A stretch of 64,000 nt of DNA. Origin: Taibaiella sp. GTDB lineage: Bacteria; Bacteroidota; Bacteroidia; Chitinophagales; Chitinophagaceae. A model generated the notes under the pieces. It was given only the letters and a program-made list of their open reading frames with translations, had not been told where the DNA came from and did not search any database. Location of the stretch: the NCBI GenBank assembly GCA_016786705.1, contig JAEUVV010000011.1, positions 1 to 64,000 of the forward strand. Reading direction: 5' to 3'. The translations under genes were made by a program, and so were the position numbers. Each line of letters opens with the position of its first letter. The stretch's first letter is position 1. Of this stretch, positions 34,501 to 42,509 are shown one piece after another.

Positions 34501-35064
34501 GACCTGAGCCAGGGAGTCGGCCCTTGCCTGCCGGGCCTGGGCGATACTATCGGCCCGGGCTTGCCTGGCAGTGGCTACACTATCTTTATAAGCTTTGCTT
34601 TCCTTATAAGCTTTAATACGATCCAGGCTGTCTTTCCGGGCCACCTGTATCGCTTTTAAGCTATCAGCGATCCTTTGTCTTTCCTGTTTCTGCACCTCCA
34701 GTACGGTACGCACACTATCATTATAGCGTTTATTGGCCGCTGCAGTACTGTCCGCGATCCGCTGGCGTTCTTTTTTTAAACTGTCCTGTAGCGCTGCCTG
34801 GGCCGACTTCATACTATCTACATAGCGCTGCCGGGCCTGCTTCATACTATCGATGTATTCCGGGGAGCCCGGTTTTAAGCTGGCCTGCCGGATCACCTCT
34901 TTTCGCTTTACGGTATCTTCGGTATTCTTTAAAGTATCCTGCTGCTGGTTATAATAAAAGACATTATCGTCCCAGTATCTGGGCTTATTTAAGGCAGACA
35001 ACCGGGACAAAACAATCAGACCGATAATGGTCAATATGATATATACTACTCTTCCGTTCTTCAA
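31525..35064 (-). CDS. PorW/SprE-like type IX secretion TPR protein
   Basis: 1,179 residues starting at TTG 35064; a stop codon two codons upstream rules out an earlier start. The N-terminus is a single membrane anchor (YIILTIIGLIVLSRLSA) with no lipobox Cys, although relatives are lipoproteins. Residues ~60-300 are a long charged coiled coil of DSLAxVRKxMQDSL-type repeats. The rest is TPR, with features I associate with SprE/PorW: NTTTKYNYHFNAEERL, HDPRSRWQDNMYLIVGKAYY and FSNPSNMQKGIASFKQKWGD. PorW/SprE links the T9SS motor complex to the outer-membrane translocon. It fits the three T9SS cargo proteins in this window. Confidence 0.82.
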   Translation of the reverse strand: MKNGRVVYIILTIIGLIVLSRLSALNKPRYWDDNVFYYNQQQDTLKNTEDTVKRKEVIRQASLKPGSPEYIDSMKQARQRYVDSMKSAQAALQDSLKKERQRIADSTAAANKRYNDSVRTVLEVQKQERQRIADSLKAIQVARKDSLDRIKAYKESKAYKDSVATARQARADSIAQARQARADSLAQVRIRIKDSLAVVRKQMQDSLATVRKNMQDSLAAVRKQYNDSIQTVLTAQRARNQALKDSIAAVRAIRTDSLAKAKAEREALAKQRIKDRQKASNAKMRAKEQKKRDAYSNEDMRKKKWSFLRRAWHNTTTKYNYHFNAEERLRKVEENMLRNSITQYDSILPLFPFDPDVDSAKYAVDLDSLIRKAGVGIQIHDPRSRWQDNMYLIVGKAYYYKGDYKNAAAAFKYIVATAENEKKEKAKKKDKKAEQALGELPDVESKNFLLHHTSKNDAIMWLARTLAQDSQLSLAQTLLNMMRSSKQYNNLLDGRFATVQSFVDLKQKNHPAAVNDLVALTEDKSSPDWLRQRAAFIRGQLLQKEGKFQASDSAFDKVIALRPEMEMDFYAKMNKVNNSINGGFSDTRALLASLQKMSRETKYKDYYDKIHFAQARVYEANKDTAMAIAEYRKAISTSTKNISQKGLAFAGMGNIYYLQNNYNTAKSAYDSALAFLTEAQNPTYGIAVQRAGALDYISGPGNDAKYNDSLLRLAQMSEKEQLSIVRRQIRDMEKYLLDSLYAARNAANAPQALPAPTSLSSGKQSWYFSNPSNMQKGIASFKQKWGDRKLKDDWNRSNPFGSSGSSGEEALAMSEEDQLRATLPSESDLMALIPKGKPAIDSVNKALETALYQLGIGYYKHMEDIPMALNTFDELDRKYPQHAYGAELTYYRYLTALNNNDKAKVSEYLAKLQSQFGNSEWAKMVTAASQEPGRGAETGGIAIAEHYEEAYNALMAQDFSKAYRDAEAAPALYPKEISPYQKKYTLVKYAAIAGNKDYKEADSLLTIFVAQNQNDETILWAKNLQQYVKVQLEAWRKDSARLSSQVSGPMVLPADSSLQYSYKPGNLHYVMVSTPVTDHKINGLRAGLRDYNSSKPARKKLEVSITPLDAQRSVIVVQEFKNAAEAKKYMAEISKVKELFREFSNANEYEILIISNDNILKLYTDKNWQAYLDYYKSKY

Positions 35065-35090
35065 ACTTTATATGGAAAATAAAGATGTTA

Positions 35091-35098
35091 CAAAGTTA
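35091..35098 (-). promoter_or_regulatory. Possible -7 element of the PorW/SprE-like gene
   Basis: Minus-strand TAACTTTG fits TAnnTTTG and lies 26 nt before the TTG start. A weak TTTAG at the -33 position is 19-20 nt upstream. It supports the TTG as the true start. Confidence 0.45.
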
Positions 35099-35192
35099 AT
35101 AACTACTTTAACACTAAAATATTGCGCATATTAAGACTTTTTTTACGCTTATCTTATACTATTTTGCAGTTTTATAGGTTAAAACGCATAAC

Positions 35193-35693
35193 ATGAGCAA
35201 TTTCAGCATAATTAAAGCCGATCCGGACCAAATAGAGGACATTATACAAATAGCTTATGCTACCTGGCCGGCTACTTATTCCGCTATTCTTTCCCCGGAA
35301 CAACTGTCTTACATGCTGGAGCAGTTTTATAGTAAAACCCACCTCTCAGAGCGGATGCAAAAAGGTAATTTATTTTATCTTGTGCAGCAAGCAGGAGCAT
35401 CTTTGGGGTTTATGGAATTGGAGCCTGATGAAAAACCAGGTTATACTAAACTACATAAACTCTATGTACTCCCCGAAGTCCAGGGCTTAAAGCTTGGCCG
35501 GTTACTGCTGAACGAAGCTATTATGATCGCACAGCAGGCACAGCAGAAGGGCCTGTTCCTCAATGTAAACCGGTACAATAAAGCCTTACATTTTTATGAA
35601 AAGCTGGGTTTTGAGTGTACAGAAACGGTGGATATCCACATCGGCAATGGCTTTTATATGAATGATTTTATAATGCAGCTCAATTTTAAGTAA
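35193..35693 (+). CDS. GNAT-family N-acetyltransferase
   Basis: 166 residues. The acetyl-CoA-binding motif is LHKLYVLPEVQGLKLGRLLL (QGLKLG in place of Q/RxxGxG/A), followed by LNVNRYNKALHFYEKLGFEC, a typical motif B end. Substrate unknown. Divergent from the PorW/SprE-like gene; the next gene (YciO-like) starts 48 nt after its stop. Confidence 0.88.
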   Translation: MSNFSIIKADPDQIEDIIQIAYATWPATYSAILSPEQLSYMLEQFYSKTHLSERMQKGNLFYLVQQAGASLGFMELEPDEKPGYTKLHKLYVLPEVQGLKLGRLLLNEAIMIAQQAQQKGLFLNVNRYNKALHFYEKLGFECTETVDIHIGNGFYMNDFIMQLNFK

Positions 35694-35698
35694 CTTTG
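35691..35698 (+). promoter_or_regulatory. Possible -7 element of the YciO/Sua5-like gene
   Basis: TAACTTTG fits the TAnnTTTG consensus; its TAA is the stop codon of the GNAT gene. It lies 43 nt before ATG 35742. The -33 box is weak. Confidence 0.45.
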
Positions 35699-35741
35699 TA
35701 GCGACTTTCATACAAGTTTTTATTCCTAAAAGTGAAATAAT

Positions 35742-36353
35742 ATGCTGGTACATCTTCATCCCGACAATCCACAGGAAAGAGTTTTGAATCAAATTGCGGA
35801 CTTGCTGCGTAAAGGCGGGGTAATCATCTTCCCGACCGATACGATCTATGGTATCGGCTGCGATTTTAACAACACCCAGGCTATTGAAAGGATCTGTAAG
35901 ATCAAAAATATCCAACCGGCCAAAGCACAATTTTCTTTTATTTGTAAAGACCTGAGCGAACTGAATGTATATGCGGCCAATATCAGTAACCCTACCTTCC
36001 GGTTCCTGAAACGCAGCATTCCGGGGCCCTATACTTTTATTTTAAACGCTACAAAACTGGTACCCAAGCTATTAAAAACCAAAAAAGATACGGTGGGTAT
36101 CCGTGTACCGGACCATAAGATCACTTTAGCGATCGCTGGCGCGCTCGGCAACCCGATCATGAGCACTTCCTTGCCTCAAAACGAATTTGTCGAATATTAT
36201 ACCGACCCCGAAATTATCCACGACCAGTTCGGGCACCTCGTAGATATGGTTATTGATGGGGGGATCGGTAATACGGAAGTGTCTACGGTCATCAGCCTGA
36301 TCAATGACGAGCCGGAGCTGATCCGGCAGGGTGCGGGGATCTTCGAGCCTTAA
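35742..36353 (+). CDS. YciO/Sua5/YrdC-family protein
   Basis: 203 residues. The YrdC fold is clear from GGVIIFPTDTIYGIGCDF, ERICKIKNIQPAK, IPGPYTFIL, TVGIRVPDH and PIMSTSLPQNE. The family makes threonylcarbamoyl-AMP for tRNA t6A37. The variant KNIQPAKAQFSFICKDLSEL in place of KRP...PL is closer to YciO than to Sua5/TsaC, so the t6A role is not certain. Confidence 0.85.
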   Translation: MLVHLHPDNPQERVLNQIADLLRKGGVIIFPTDTIYGIGCDFNNTQAIERICKIKNIQPAKAQFSFICKDLSELNVYAANISNPTFRFLKRSIPGPYTFILNATKLVPKLLKTKKDTVGIRVPDHKITLAIAGALGNPIMSTSLPQNEFVEYYTDPEIIHDQFGHLVDMVIDGGIGNTEVSTVISLINDEPELIRQGAGIFEP

Positions 36354-36417
36354 AAATAGAGCACCAAAACCGACACTAAACCACTATACCTTGAATTTTT
36401 CTTATTGAATTTGTAAG

Positions 36418-37455
36418 ATGTCCACGAAAATACAATCCCCAACACAGCATACACCAATGGAGGCGTACCAGCACCAGGTACATCATCATTGCGAAAGCGG
36501 CGCGGTTGCCAACCTCTTTACCAGCTATGGCCTTCCGCTTTCTGAAGAAATGGTTTTTGGTATAGGCGCCGGCCTGTACTTTGCCCATGTTACATTTCTC
36601 AAAACTATGGGCGCCCCTACCACAACCTTCCGTTTTTTCCCGGGACAGGTGTTCAAAACGGCGGCCAAAACCCTGGGGGTCCAATGCACCGTGCGCACTT
36701 ATAAAGACGCGCAAAAAGGCATGAACGACCTGGACGCGCTGCTGGCGGAGCAAAAACCGGCGGGGCTCTTTACCAATATGCTCCACCTGGCTTACCTGCC
36801 CGATATTTTTAAGTTTGAGTTCAGCGCGCATAATGTTGTTGTTTATGGCAAAGATGGGGAAGATTACCTGGTCAGTGACTCTATCATAGAATTCCCGGTA
36901 AAGATAAGCCGCGACGCTTTGGCCAAAGCCCGTTTCGGGAAAGGCTTCCTCGGGTCGAAAGGAAGAATGTATCATGTTACTGACTTCAACCCGAAAGTAT
37001 CTTTAGCAGCGGCCATCCGTACCGGTATCCGGAAGATGTGCAAAAGAATGCTAAGTAAAGTTTATCCCTGGGGAGGTTTAAGAGGGATGCGTAGGCTGGC
37101 TAAAGGGATTGGTAAATACCCGCAGAAATTCAGCGAAGCACAGGTGGCTTTTTACCTGACCAATATTGTAAGGATGCAGGAGATCGTAGGTACCGGCGGT
37201 TCGGGCTTCCGGCTTATCTATGCCCGCTTCCTGGAAGAGGCCGCTGCAAAGCTGGACAACCCCGAATTGAAGCAACTGGCGGAAGAGCTAAGAGCAATTG
37301 CTGCGGATTGGCGCAATTTTGCCCTGAAAGCAGGCAAGACCGCCAAAACAAAAGATGAAGCGATGCGCTCAGGCTGCGCGCAATTGAGCGATATGCTGGC
37401 CGCGATAGCGGACAAAGAAGAGCAATTGTACCTGAAACTTCTAAAAACAGTTTAA
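36418..37455 (+). CDS. BtrH-like N-terminal / DUF4872 protein
   Basis: 345 residues. HHHCESGAVANLF and GIGAGLYFAHV at the N-terminus resemble the BtrH fold (an acyl-transfer family related to cysteine peptidases), with Cys28 or so as possible nucleophile; ahead lies FNTMLHLAYLPDIF-like sequence with SAHNVVVYGKDGEDYLVSDS, where His and Asp complete a peptidase-like set. The C-terminal half is helical (DUF4872-like). It begins a three-gene run with an unknown gene (21 nt) and AlkB (11 nt), so a role in lipid or acyl metabolism is inferred. Function not established. Confidence 0.72.
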   Translation: MSTKIQSPTQHTPMEAYQHQVHHHCESGAVANLFTSYGLPLSEEMVFGIGAGLYFAHVTFLKTMGAPTTTFRFFPGQVFKTAAKTLGVQCTVRTYKDAQKGMNDLDALLAEQKPAGLFTNMLHLAYLPDIFKFEFSAHNVVVYGKDGEDYLVSDSIIEFPVKISRDALAKARFGKGFLGSKGRMYHVTDFNPKVSLAAAIRTGIRKMCKRMLSKVYPWGGLRGMRRLAKGIGKYPQKFSEAQVAFYLTNIVRMQEIVGTGGSGFRLIYARFLEEAAAKLDNPELKQLAEELRAIAADWRNFALKAGKTAKTKDEAMRSGCAQLSDMLAAIADKEEQLYLKLLKTV

Positions 37456-37476
37456 GTCCCGAAAAATCAAGAAAAC

Positions 37477-37830
37477 ATGACAACACCGATACCGGCCGAT
37501 ATGCTGCTCTTTTTCATCATCAGGATGGACCTCCCGATGATCGCTACCCTGCTCGATGAATCGGAAACTTACGCTGGCATGGACCACGATAGCTTTCTCC
37601 GGTTCCTGGAAGAGGGTTTTGAACGCCATCGCGCTATCGGGGATAATACCATACTGGCTTTACAAGGTAAATTTGGCCCGGAGAACCAGGCCGGTTATTC
37701 CTTCATGGGCAACAAAAGCCTGCGCCCTTTTGAATTGGTACTGGTAGCCGATGAGCAAAAAATGATCGTCGATATGAATACAGACCCTTCCTTCGTTTTT
37801 GATGAAAACAGTTTTGTTATCCGCAAATAA
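37477..37830 (+). CDS. Hypothetical protein in the AlkB operon
   Basis: 117 residues, acidic, no signal peptide. Motifs: LLDESETYAGMDHDSFLRFL and YSFMGNKSLRPFELVLVADEQ. Not recognised. It sits 21 nt after the BtrH-like gene and 11 nt before AlkB, so it is likely translated from the same mRNA. Confidence 0.7.
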   Translation: MTTPIPADMLLFFIIRMDLPMIATLLDESETYAGMDHDSFLRFLEEGFERHRAIGDNTILALQGKFGPENQAGYSFMGNKSLRPFELVLVADEQKMIVDMNTDPSFVFDENSFVIRK

Positions 37831-37841
37831 TTAAACTTTTA

Positions 37842-38957
37842 ATGATGACGAAAGGACTGCAGTGGAGCGATATGAAGTATCTGATGGTATTGTCCATACC
37901 GTTTGCCGTATTTAGCGCTTTATACATTGATGGCATAGGTGCTTACCTGGTACCCATTATGAATTTTGTGGGCATCCCTTTACTGGACTACCTTTTCCCG
38001 GAGATCGGCAAGAATGAAACAGAGCAGGTCTATAATGAAAAAAAGGTCCATCCTTTCTTTGACTGGCTTCTGTACATTAATGTGCCGCTTCAGTATGCCT
38101 TATTATTTTACACTTTTTATATCCTCACCTATTCCGGCCTCCCTTTATGGATCCTGATCGGGAAAGTCATGAGTATGGGTATCTGCTGCGCGGTGCTGGG
38201 CATTAATACGGCCCATGAGCTGGGACACCGTAAAAATAAAACGGAGCGCTTCCTGGCCAAGACCTTGCTGCTGAGTTCCCTGTACATGCACTTTATTATT
38301 ACCCATAACCGTTGGCACCATCACTATGTAGCTACACCGCTGGATCCCGCTACAGCTAAAAGAAGGGAAACCGTCTTCCACTTTTTATTCCGCTCCATAT
38401 TCGGCAATTACCTGCTGGCCTGGCGACTGGAAAAAGAGCGATTACAAAAACAGGGTTTGCCGGCATTTTCGTTCCGGAATGAAATGCTGCGCTTTACCCT
38501 AATACAATCGGCTTTTTTACTCCTTATTTATTTCATTTTTGACTGGCAATGCGTCCTCTGGTTTATACTGATGGCCGGTATCGGCATTACCGTATTGGAA
38601 ACGATTAATTACGTAGAGCATTACGGGCTTTCCAGGCAACAGAATGAAGCCGGCAAATTTGAAAAAGTAAGGCCCTGGCATAGCTGGAATTCCGACCATA
38701 TCCTGGGCCGGATCATGTTGCTGGAACTTACCCGCCATTCTGATCATCATTATAAAGCCTCCAGAAAATACCAGACCCTACGCTCGGTGACCAACAGCCC
38801 GCAGCTGATCCTGGGCTATCCCGGATCCCTGGTGGTTTCCTGGATCCCCCCGCTTTGGTTCCGGATCATGGATAAGCAGCTGAAGGATTGGGAGGAGCAA
38901 TCGGAAGGCATTAGCGAAGATTACCAGTTTGAGTACATAGAGGAGGAAGATAACTGA
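37842..38957 (+). CDS. Alkane 1-monooxygenase (AlkB-like)
   Basis: 371 residues, six hydrophobic segments. The diiron His motifs of AlkB are complete: HELGH (His125, His129), HNRWHHH (His155-161), NYVEHYG, and RHSDHHYKASRKYQTL (His299-303). AlkB hydroxylates terminal carbons of alkanes or fatty acids with a rubredoxin partner; none is next to it here. Third gene of the operon with the BtrH-like and unknown genes. Confidence 0.88.
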   Translation: MMTKGLQWSDMKYLMVLSIPFAVFSALYIDGIGAYLVPIMNFVGIPLLDYLFPEIGKNETEQVYNEKKVHPFFDWLLYINVPLQYALLFYTFYILTYSGLPLWILIGKVMSMGICCAVLGINTAHELGHRKNKTERFLAKTLLLSSLYMHFIITHNRWHHHYVATPLDPATAKRRETVFHFLFRSIFGNYLLAWRLEKERLQKQGLPAFSFRNEMLRFTLIQSAFLLLIYFIFDWQCVLWFILMAGIGITVLETINYVEHYGLSRQQNEAGKFEKVRPWHSWNSDHILGRIMLLELTRHSDHHYKASRKYQTLRSVTNSPQLILGYPGSLVVSWIPPLWFRIMDKQLKDWEEQSEGISEDYQFEYIEEEDN

Positions 38958-39029
38958 CCGATCAACTCCTGTTTCTCCTTATTAGTCAAAACTATTAATT
39001 ACTAAGCGACTTATACCTGCTTAAAAGCA

Positions 39030-40460
39030 ATGAACCCATTAACCCATACCAACAAATATTTAATCTATACACTATTTTTAATCATCATTGCCTACCCGCT
39101 TTTCGGGGTACTGGACCAAATGCCGGTCCGCTTGTGGGATGAATCCCGCCTGGCCATGAATGCTTATGAAATGTCCCGTTCCGGCAACTGGCTGGTAACT
39201 ACCTTTGAAGGTGCCCCTGATATGTGGAATACCAAGCCTCCTTTACTGATCTGGATCCAGGCCCTGTTTATAAAAATATTCGGCTTTGGACCTTTAGCCC
39301 TCAGGATACCTGTTGCCCTGGCCTGTGCGCTTACGGTTTACTACCTGTTCCGGTTCTTAAGTAAAGGAGTACAAAATTATATGCTGGGTTTCATCGCTAC
39401 AATTGTATTGGTCAGCAGTGCCGGGTATGTGTGCGAGCATGTCGCCCGGACAGGTGATTTCGACGGTTTACTGATATTATTTACGACACTCTCCTGCTTA
39501 TCCTTTTTTAACTTTATAGAAAAGGATAGCTATAGATACTTATACTATTTTTTTATTTTTTTAACCCTCGCTGTACTGGCAAAAAGCATAGCCGGTTTAC
39601 TATTTCTGCCGGCAATATTTATTTATATTATTTGCAGGAAGAAACTTGTTTCGGTTTTAAAATCCAAACATTTTTACCTGGGCCTGCTCCTGTTTATTAC
39701 CCCTGTAATTTTATATTATGTGTTGCGGGAACATTATAATCCCGGGTATTTCAAAACCGTTATGGAAAATGAATTTGGGGGCAGGTATTTCAAGACCCTT
39801 GAAAATCACAATAACCCTTTTGACTTTTATTATGTATTAATTTATGAGCAGCATTTTAGGTATTGGTTACCTATTACATTAATTGGCATTCCAATTGCCT
39901 TATTTCATAAACAAATCTTTATCCGCAGGTTAGGCAGCTTCTCTTTACTATGTATCATTTGCTTTAGTTTGGTTATTTCATACAGTAAAACAAAATTACT
40001 ATGGTATGATGCACCAATATACCCTTTCCTGGCGATCATCACAGCTATTCCTATCTACACACTTTATGCGTTCATCGCAAAACCTTTTTCGGATGCGGAC
40101 AAGTGGAAAAGGCTGTTACCTGTGTTAGGTATCATTATCGTATTTATTATCCCCTATTTTTCTACAACCAAAAGAATCACTGAGCTGCAGGAATTGCCGG
40201 AGAAAGAGCGGGTATTCGCCATATCCCGCTATATCATCAAAGGGATAAAAGGGGAAGTACCTGTGAACGGTTATAAAGTCGTTGCGGAGGGTTACGTTCC
40301 GCACATTATGGCCTATATCTATATGGCAAATGAAAAAGGAATAAACCTGGCAAGAATTCCCCGAGAGGAGCTACAGCCGGGCGATAAGCTGATCGTAGAG
40401 GAAGACCCGATAAAGGAATTAATTAAACAAAAGTTCGATTACCAGTTGCTGCATAATTAG
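39030..40460 (+). CDS. Glycosyltransferase family 39-like membrane protein
   Basis: 476 residues with about ten membrane segments. LWDESRLAMNAYEMSRSGNW and DMWNTKPPLLIWIQAL are the acidic first loop of ArnT/PMT-type enzymes (Asp/Glu and the KPPL motif). These move a sugar from a polyprenyl carrier to lipid A or protein. The GT2 gene 75 nt downstream could make the polyprenyl-phosphate-sugar donor, the usual pairing. Confidence 0.85.
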   Translation: MNPLTHTNKYLIYTLFLIIIAYPLFGVLDQMPVRLWDESRLAMNAYEMSRSGNWLVTTFEGAPDMWNTKPPLLIWIQALFIKIFGFGPLALRIPVALACALTVYYLFRFLSKGVQNYMLGFIATIVLVSSAGYVCEHVARTGDFDGLLILFTTLSCLSFFNFIEKDSYRYLYYFFIFLTLAVLAKSIAGLLFLPAIFIYIICRKKLVSVLKSKHFYLGLLLFITPVILYYVLREHYNPGYFKTVMENEFGGRYFKTLENHNNPFDFYYVLIYEQHFRYWLPITLIGIPIALFHKQIFIRRLGSFSLLCIICFSLVISYSKTKLLWYDAPIYPFLAIITAIPIYTLYAFIAKPFSDADKWKRLLPVLGIIIVFIIPYFSTTKRITELQELPEKERVFAISRYIIKGIKGEVPVNGYKVVAEGYVPHIMAYIYMANEKGINLARIPREELQPGDKLIVEEDPIKELIKQKFDYQLLHN

Positions 40461-40535
40461 GACTATGTTGAAATTTATCATTTGCTACGCGCAAAATGAG
40501 GCTAAATAGTTAATTTTGACAGCACTGTAAACAAC

Positions 40536-41486
40536 ATGAGAGATACTATACCCAGTTTAGCCATTGTAATTCCCTGCTATAATGAACAGGAAGTGTTGCC
40601 GGAAACCAGTTCCCGGCTCCTCTCCCTGATGCGATCTTACCGGGAAGAAAACCTGGTCACAGGAGACTCTTACATTCTTTTAATAGATGATGGCAGTAAA
40701 GATAATACCTGGGAGCAGATCGAGGCACTTAGCCGTACCCATCCAGAATTCCGGGGTTTAAAATTATCCCGCAATTTCGGCCATCAACATGCCCTATTGG
40801 CCGGCCTACACCAGGCTAATGATGTAACTATTACCGTTTCCGTTGATGCCGACTTACAGGACGACCTGAACGCGATCCGGGAGATGATCCTGAAGTATCA
40901 GCAGGGCGCGGAAATAGTATATGGCGTAAGGGACGACAGGGGAAGCGATTCGGTCTTTAAACGCAGCTCTGCTTTACTCTTCTACAAGATACTGTCCTGG
41001 ATGGGTGTTGAATCTGTTTACAACCATGCCGACTTCAGGCTCATGAGCCAGATTACGCTGGATGCCTTCCGCCAATTTGGCGAGCGCAATATTTATTTAA
41101 GAGGTATGGTACCTATGCTGGGCTATAACTCCGATACGGTTTATTATAAAAGAACCGAAAGATTTGCCGGTACCAGTAAATACAATTTAAAGAAGATGCT
41201 TTCCCTGGCCTGGAACGGTATCAGCAGCCTTAGCATACAGCCACTTCGGTTTGTAACCTTCTGCGGGTTCAGTATTTTCAGCATCAGTATTTTACTCAGC
41301 TTATATGCGCTTTACTCCTACCTCTTCCAGGAAACAACGATGGGCTGGACCTCAACGGTATTACCTATCTATTTTTTAGGTGGCATTCAATTATTATGTA
41401 TCGGTCTCCTTGGTGAATATGTGGCCAAGATCTATAAAGAAGTCAAGCAAAGGCCCAAGTATATCATTGAAAAGATAGTCCGGTAG
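40536..41486 (+). CDS. GT2 polyprenyl-phosphate glycosyltransferase (GtrB/DPM-like)
   Basis: 316 residues. LAIVIPCYNEQEVLPET, LIDDGSKDNTW and VSVDADLQDD (DXD-like) define the GT-A fold; two C-terminal membrane segments (FCGFSIFSISILLSLYAL, STVLPIYFLGGIQLLCIGLL) end in EYVAKIYKEVKQRPKY. Enzymes of this type load a sugar onto undecaprenyl phosphate, which suits the GT39-like gene upstream. TAATTTTG at 40511-40518 could be its own -7 element. Confidence 0.88.
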   Translation: MRDTIPSLAIVIPCYNEQEVLPETSSRLLSLMRSYREENLVTGDSYILLIDDGSKDNTWEQIEALSRTHPEFRGLKLSRNFGHQHALLAGLHQANDVTITVSVDADLQDDLNAIREMILKYQQGAEIVYGVRDDRGSDSVFKRSSALLFYKILSWMGVESVYNHADFRLMSQITLDAFRQFGERNIYLRGMVPMLGYNSDTVYYKRTERFAGTSKYNLKKMLSLAWNGISSLSIQPLRFVTFCGFSIFSISILLSLYALYSYLFQETTMGWTSTVLPIYFLGGIQLLCIGLLGEYVAKIYKEVKQRPKYIIEKIVR

Positions 41487-41505
41487 TTCCCGCGCATCTT
41501 TTACC

Positions 41506-41536
41506 AATAAGGCCTGCTTTAAAAGCAGGCCTTATT
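41506..41536. terminator. Bidirectional terminator
   Basis: AATAAGGCCTGCTTTT and AAAAGCAGGCCTTATT make a perfect palindrome between convergent genes. Confidence 0.92.
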
Positions 41537-41538
41537 TA

Positions 41539-42492
41539 TTATTTGATCAAACCTATCTCTCTCAACCGCTGGGTTAAGAACTCCCCGGCTGTAATATCTT
41601 CATATAATTTAGGATGCTCCGCGTCAATGCAATTGTCCAGGCAGCTCAGGTCCATTTCACTGATGGGATGCATAAAGAACGGGATAGAAAACCTGGGGCT
41701 ACCCCACAGCTCCCTTGGCGGGTTAACGACCTGGTGAATAGTGGATTTCAATTTATTATTGGTATGCCGGCTCAGCATATCTCCTACATTAATCACCAGC
41801 TCATCTTCTTCGGCAATGGCATCGATCCACTCGCCTTCATGATTTTGTACCTGCAGGCCTTTGCCCTGGGCACCCATCAGGAGCGTGATCAGGTTAATAT
41901 CGCCATGCGCGCCGGCCCGCACCGCACCTTTAGGCTCTTCCAAAATCGGTGGATAATGAATCGCCCGCAGGATGGAATTACCTTTCAATACTTTATTATC
42001 AAAATATTGCTCCTCAAGGCCCAGGAATAGTGCTAATGCCCTGAGTACGTAAATACCCGTTTTCTCCAATTGCTGGTAAGTTTCTTTACCGGCAGCATCA
42101 AATCCCGGGATTTCTTTTACAGGTACATTATCCGGGTAGCCAAATTTTTCCTTATCTGCATCTTCCAGGTATTGGCCGAAATGCCAGAATTCTTTCAGGT
42201 CCCCTTCTTTTTTACCTTTGGCATGTTCTTTCCCAAAGGAGGTAAACCCTCTCTGCCCCCCTATGCCTGCTACTTCATACTGCTCTTTGATTTCCGTTGG
42301 CAAAGCAAAGAACGCTTTTACGGAAGTGTACAACTGCTCCACCAGCTCCGGAGAAAGGAAATGTCCTTTTAAAGCGACAAAACCTATCTCCTCATAAGCT
42401 TTCCCGATTTCATTAACGAATTGCTGTTTCCGGGCAGGATCTTCCGACAGGAAATCACGCAGGTCTACGGACGGAATTTTCTTTACAGACAT
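41539..42492 (-). CDS. 2-oxoglutarate/Fe(II) oxygenase, isopenicillin N synthase-like
   Basis: 317 residues. The Fe(II) triad is visible: His196 and Asp198 in GAHGDINLITLL and His253 in STIHQVVNP; Arg267 and Ser269 (SPRFSIPFF) bind 2-oxoglutarate. Non-haem dioxygenase fold DIOX_N at the N-terminus. Substrate unknown. Last of three minus-strand genes spaced 7 and 17 nt apart (HD domain, YitT, this). Confidence 0.88.
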   Translation of the reverse strand: MSVKKIPSVDLRDFLSEDPARKQQFVNEIGKAYEEIGFVALKGHFLSPELVEQLYTSVKAFFALPTEIKEQYEVAGIGGQRGFTSFGKEHAKGKKEGDLKEFWHFGQYLEDADKEKFGYPDNVPVKEIPGFDAAGKETYQQLEKTGIYVLRALALFLGLEEQYFDNKVLKGNSILRAIHYPPILEEPKGAVRAGAHGDINLITLLMGAQGKGLQVQNHEGEWIDAIAEEDELVINVGDMLSRHTNNKLKSTIHQVVNPPRELWGSPRFSIPFFMHPISEMDLSCLDNCIDAEHPKLYEDITAGEFLTQRLREIGLIK

Positions 42493-42509
42493 AAATATAA
42501 TTTTTACGT

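Noticed and set aside
33425-34659. Long plus-strand frames opposite the PorW/SprE-like gene
   Set aside because: They mirror the repeated coiled-coil codons of the real gene and have no start signals or domains.
13043-37840. ALDH (13088) and AlkB (37842) as one alkane degradation pathway
   Set aside because: They are 24 kb apart with no shared regulation seen; ALDH3 enzymes have many other substrates.
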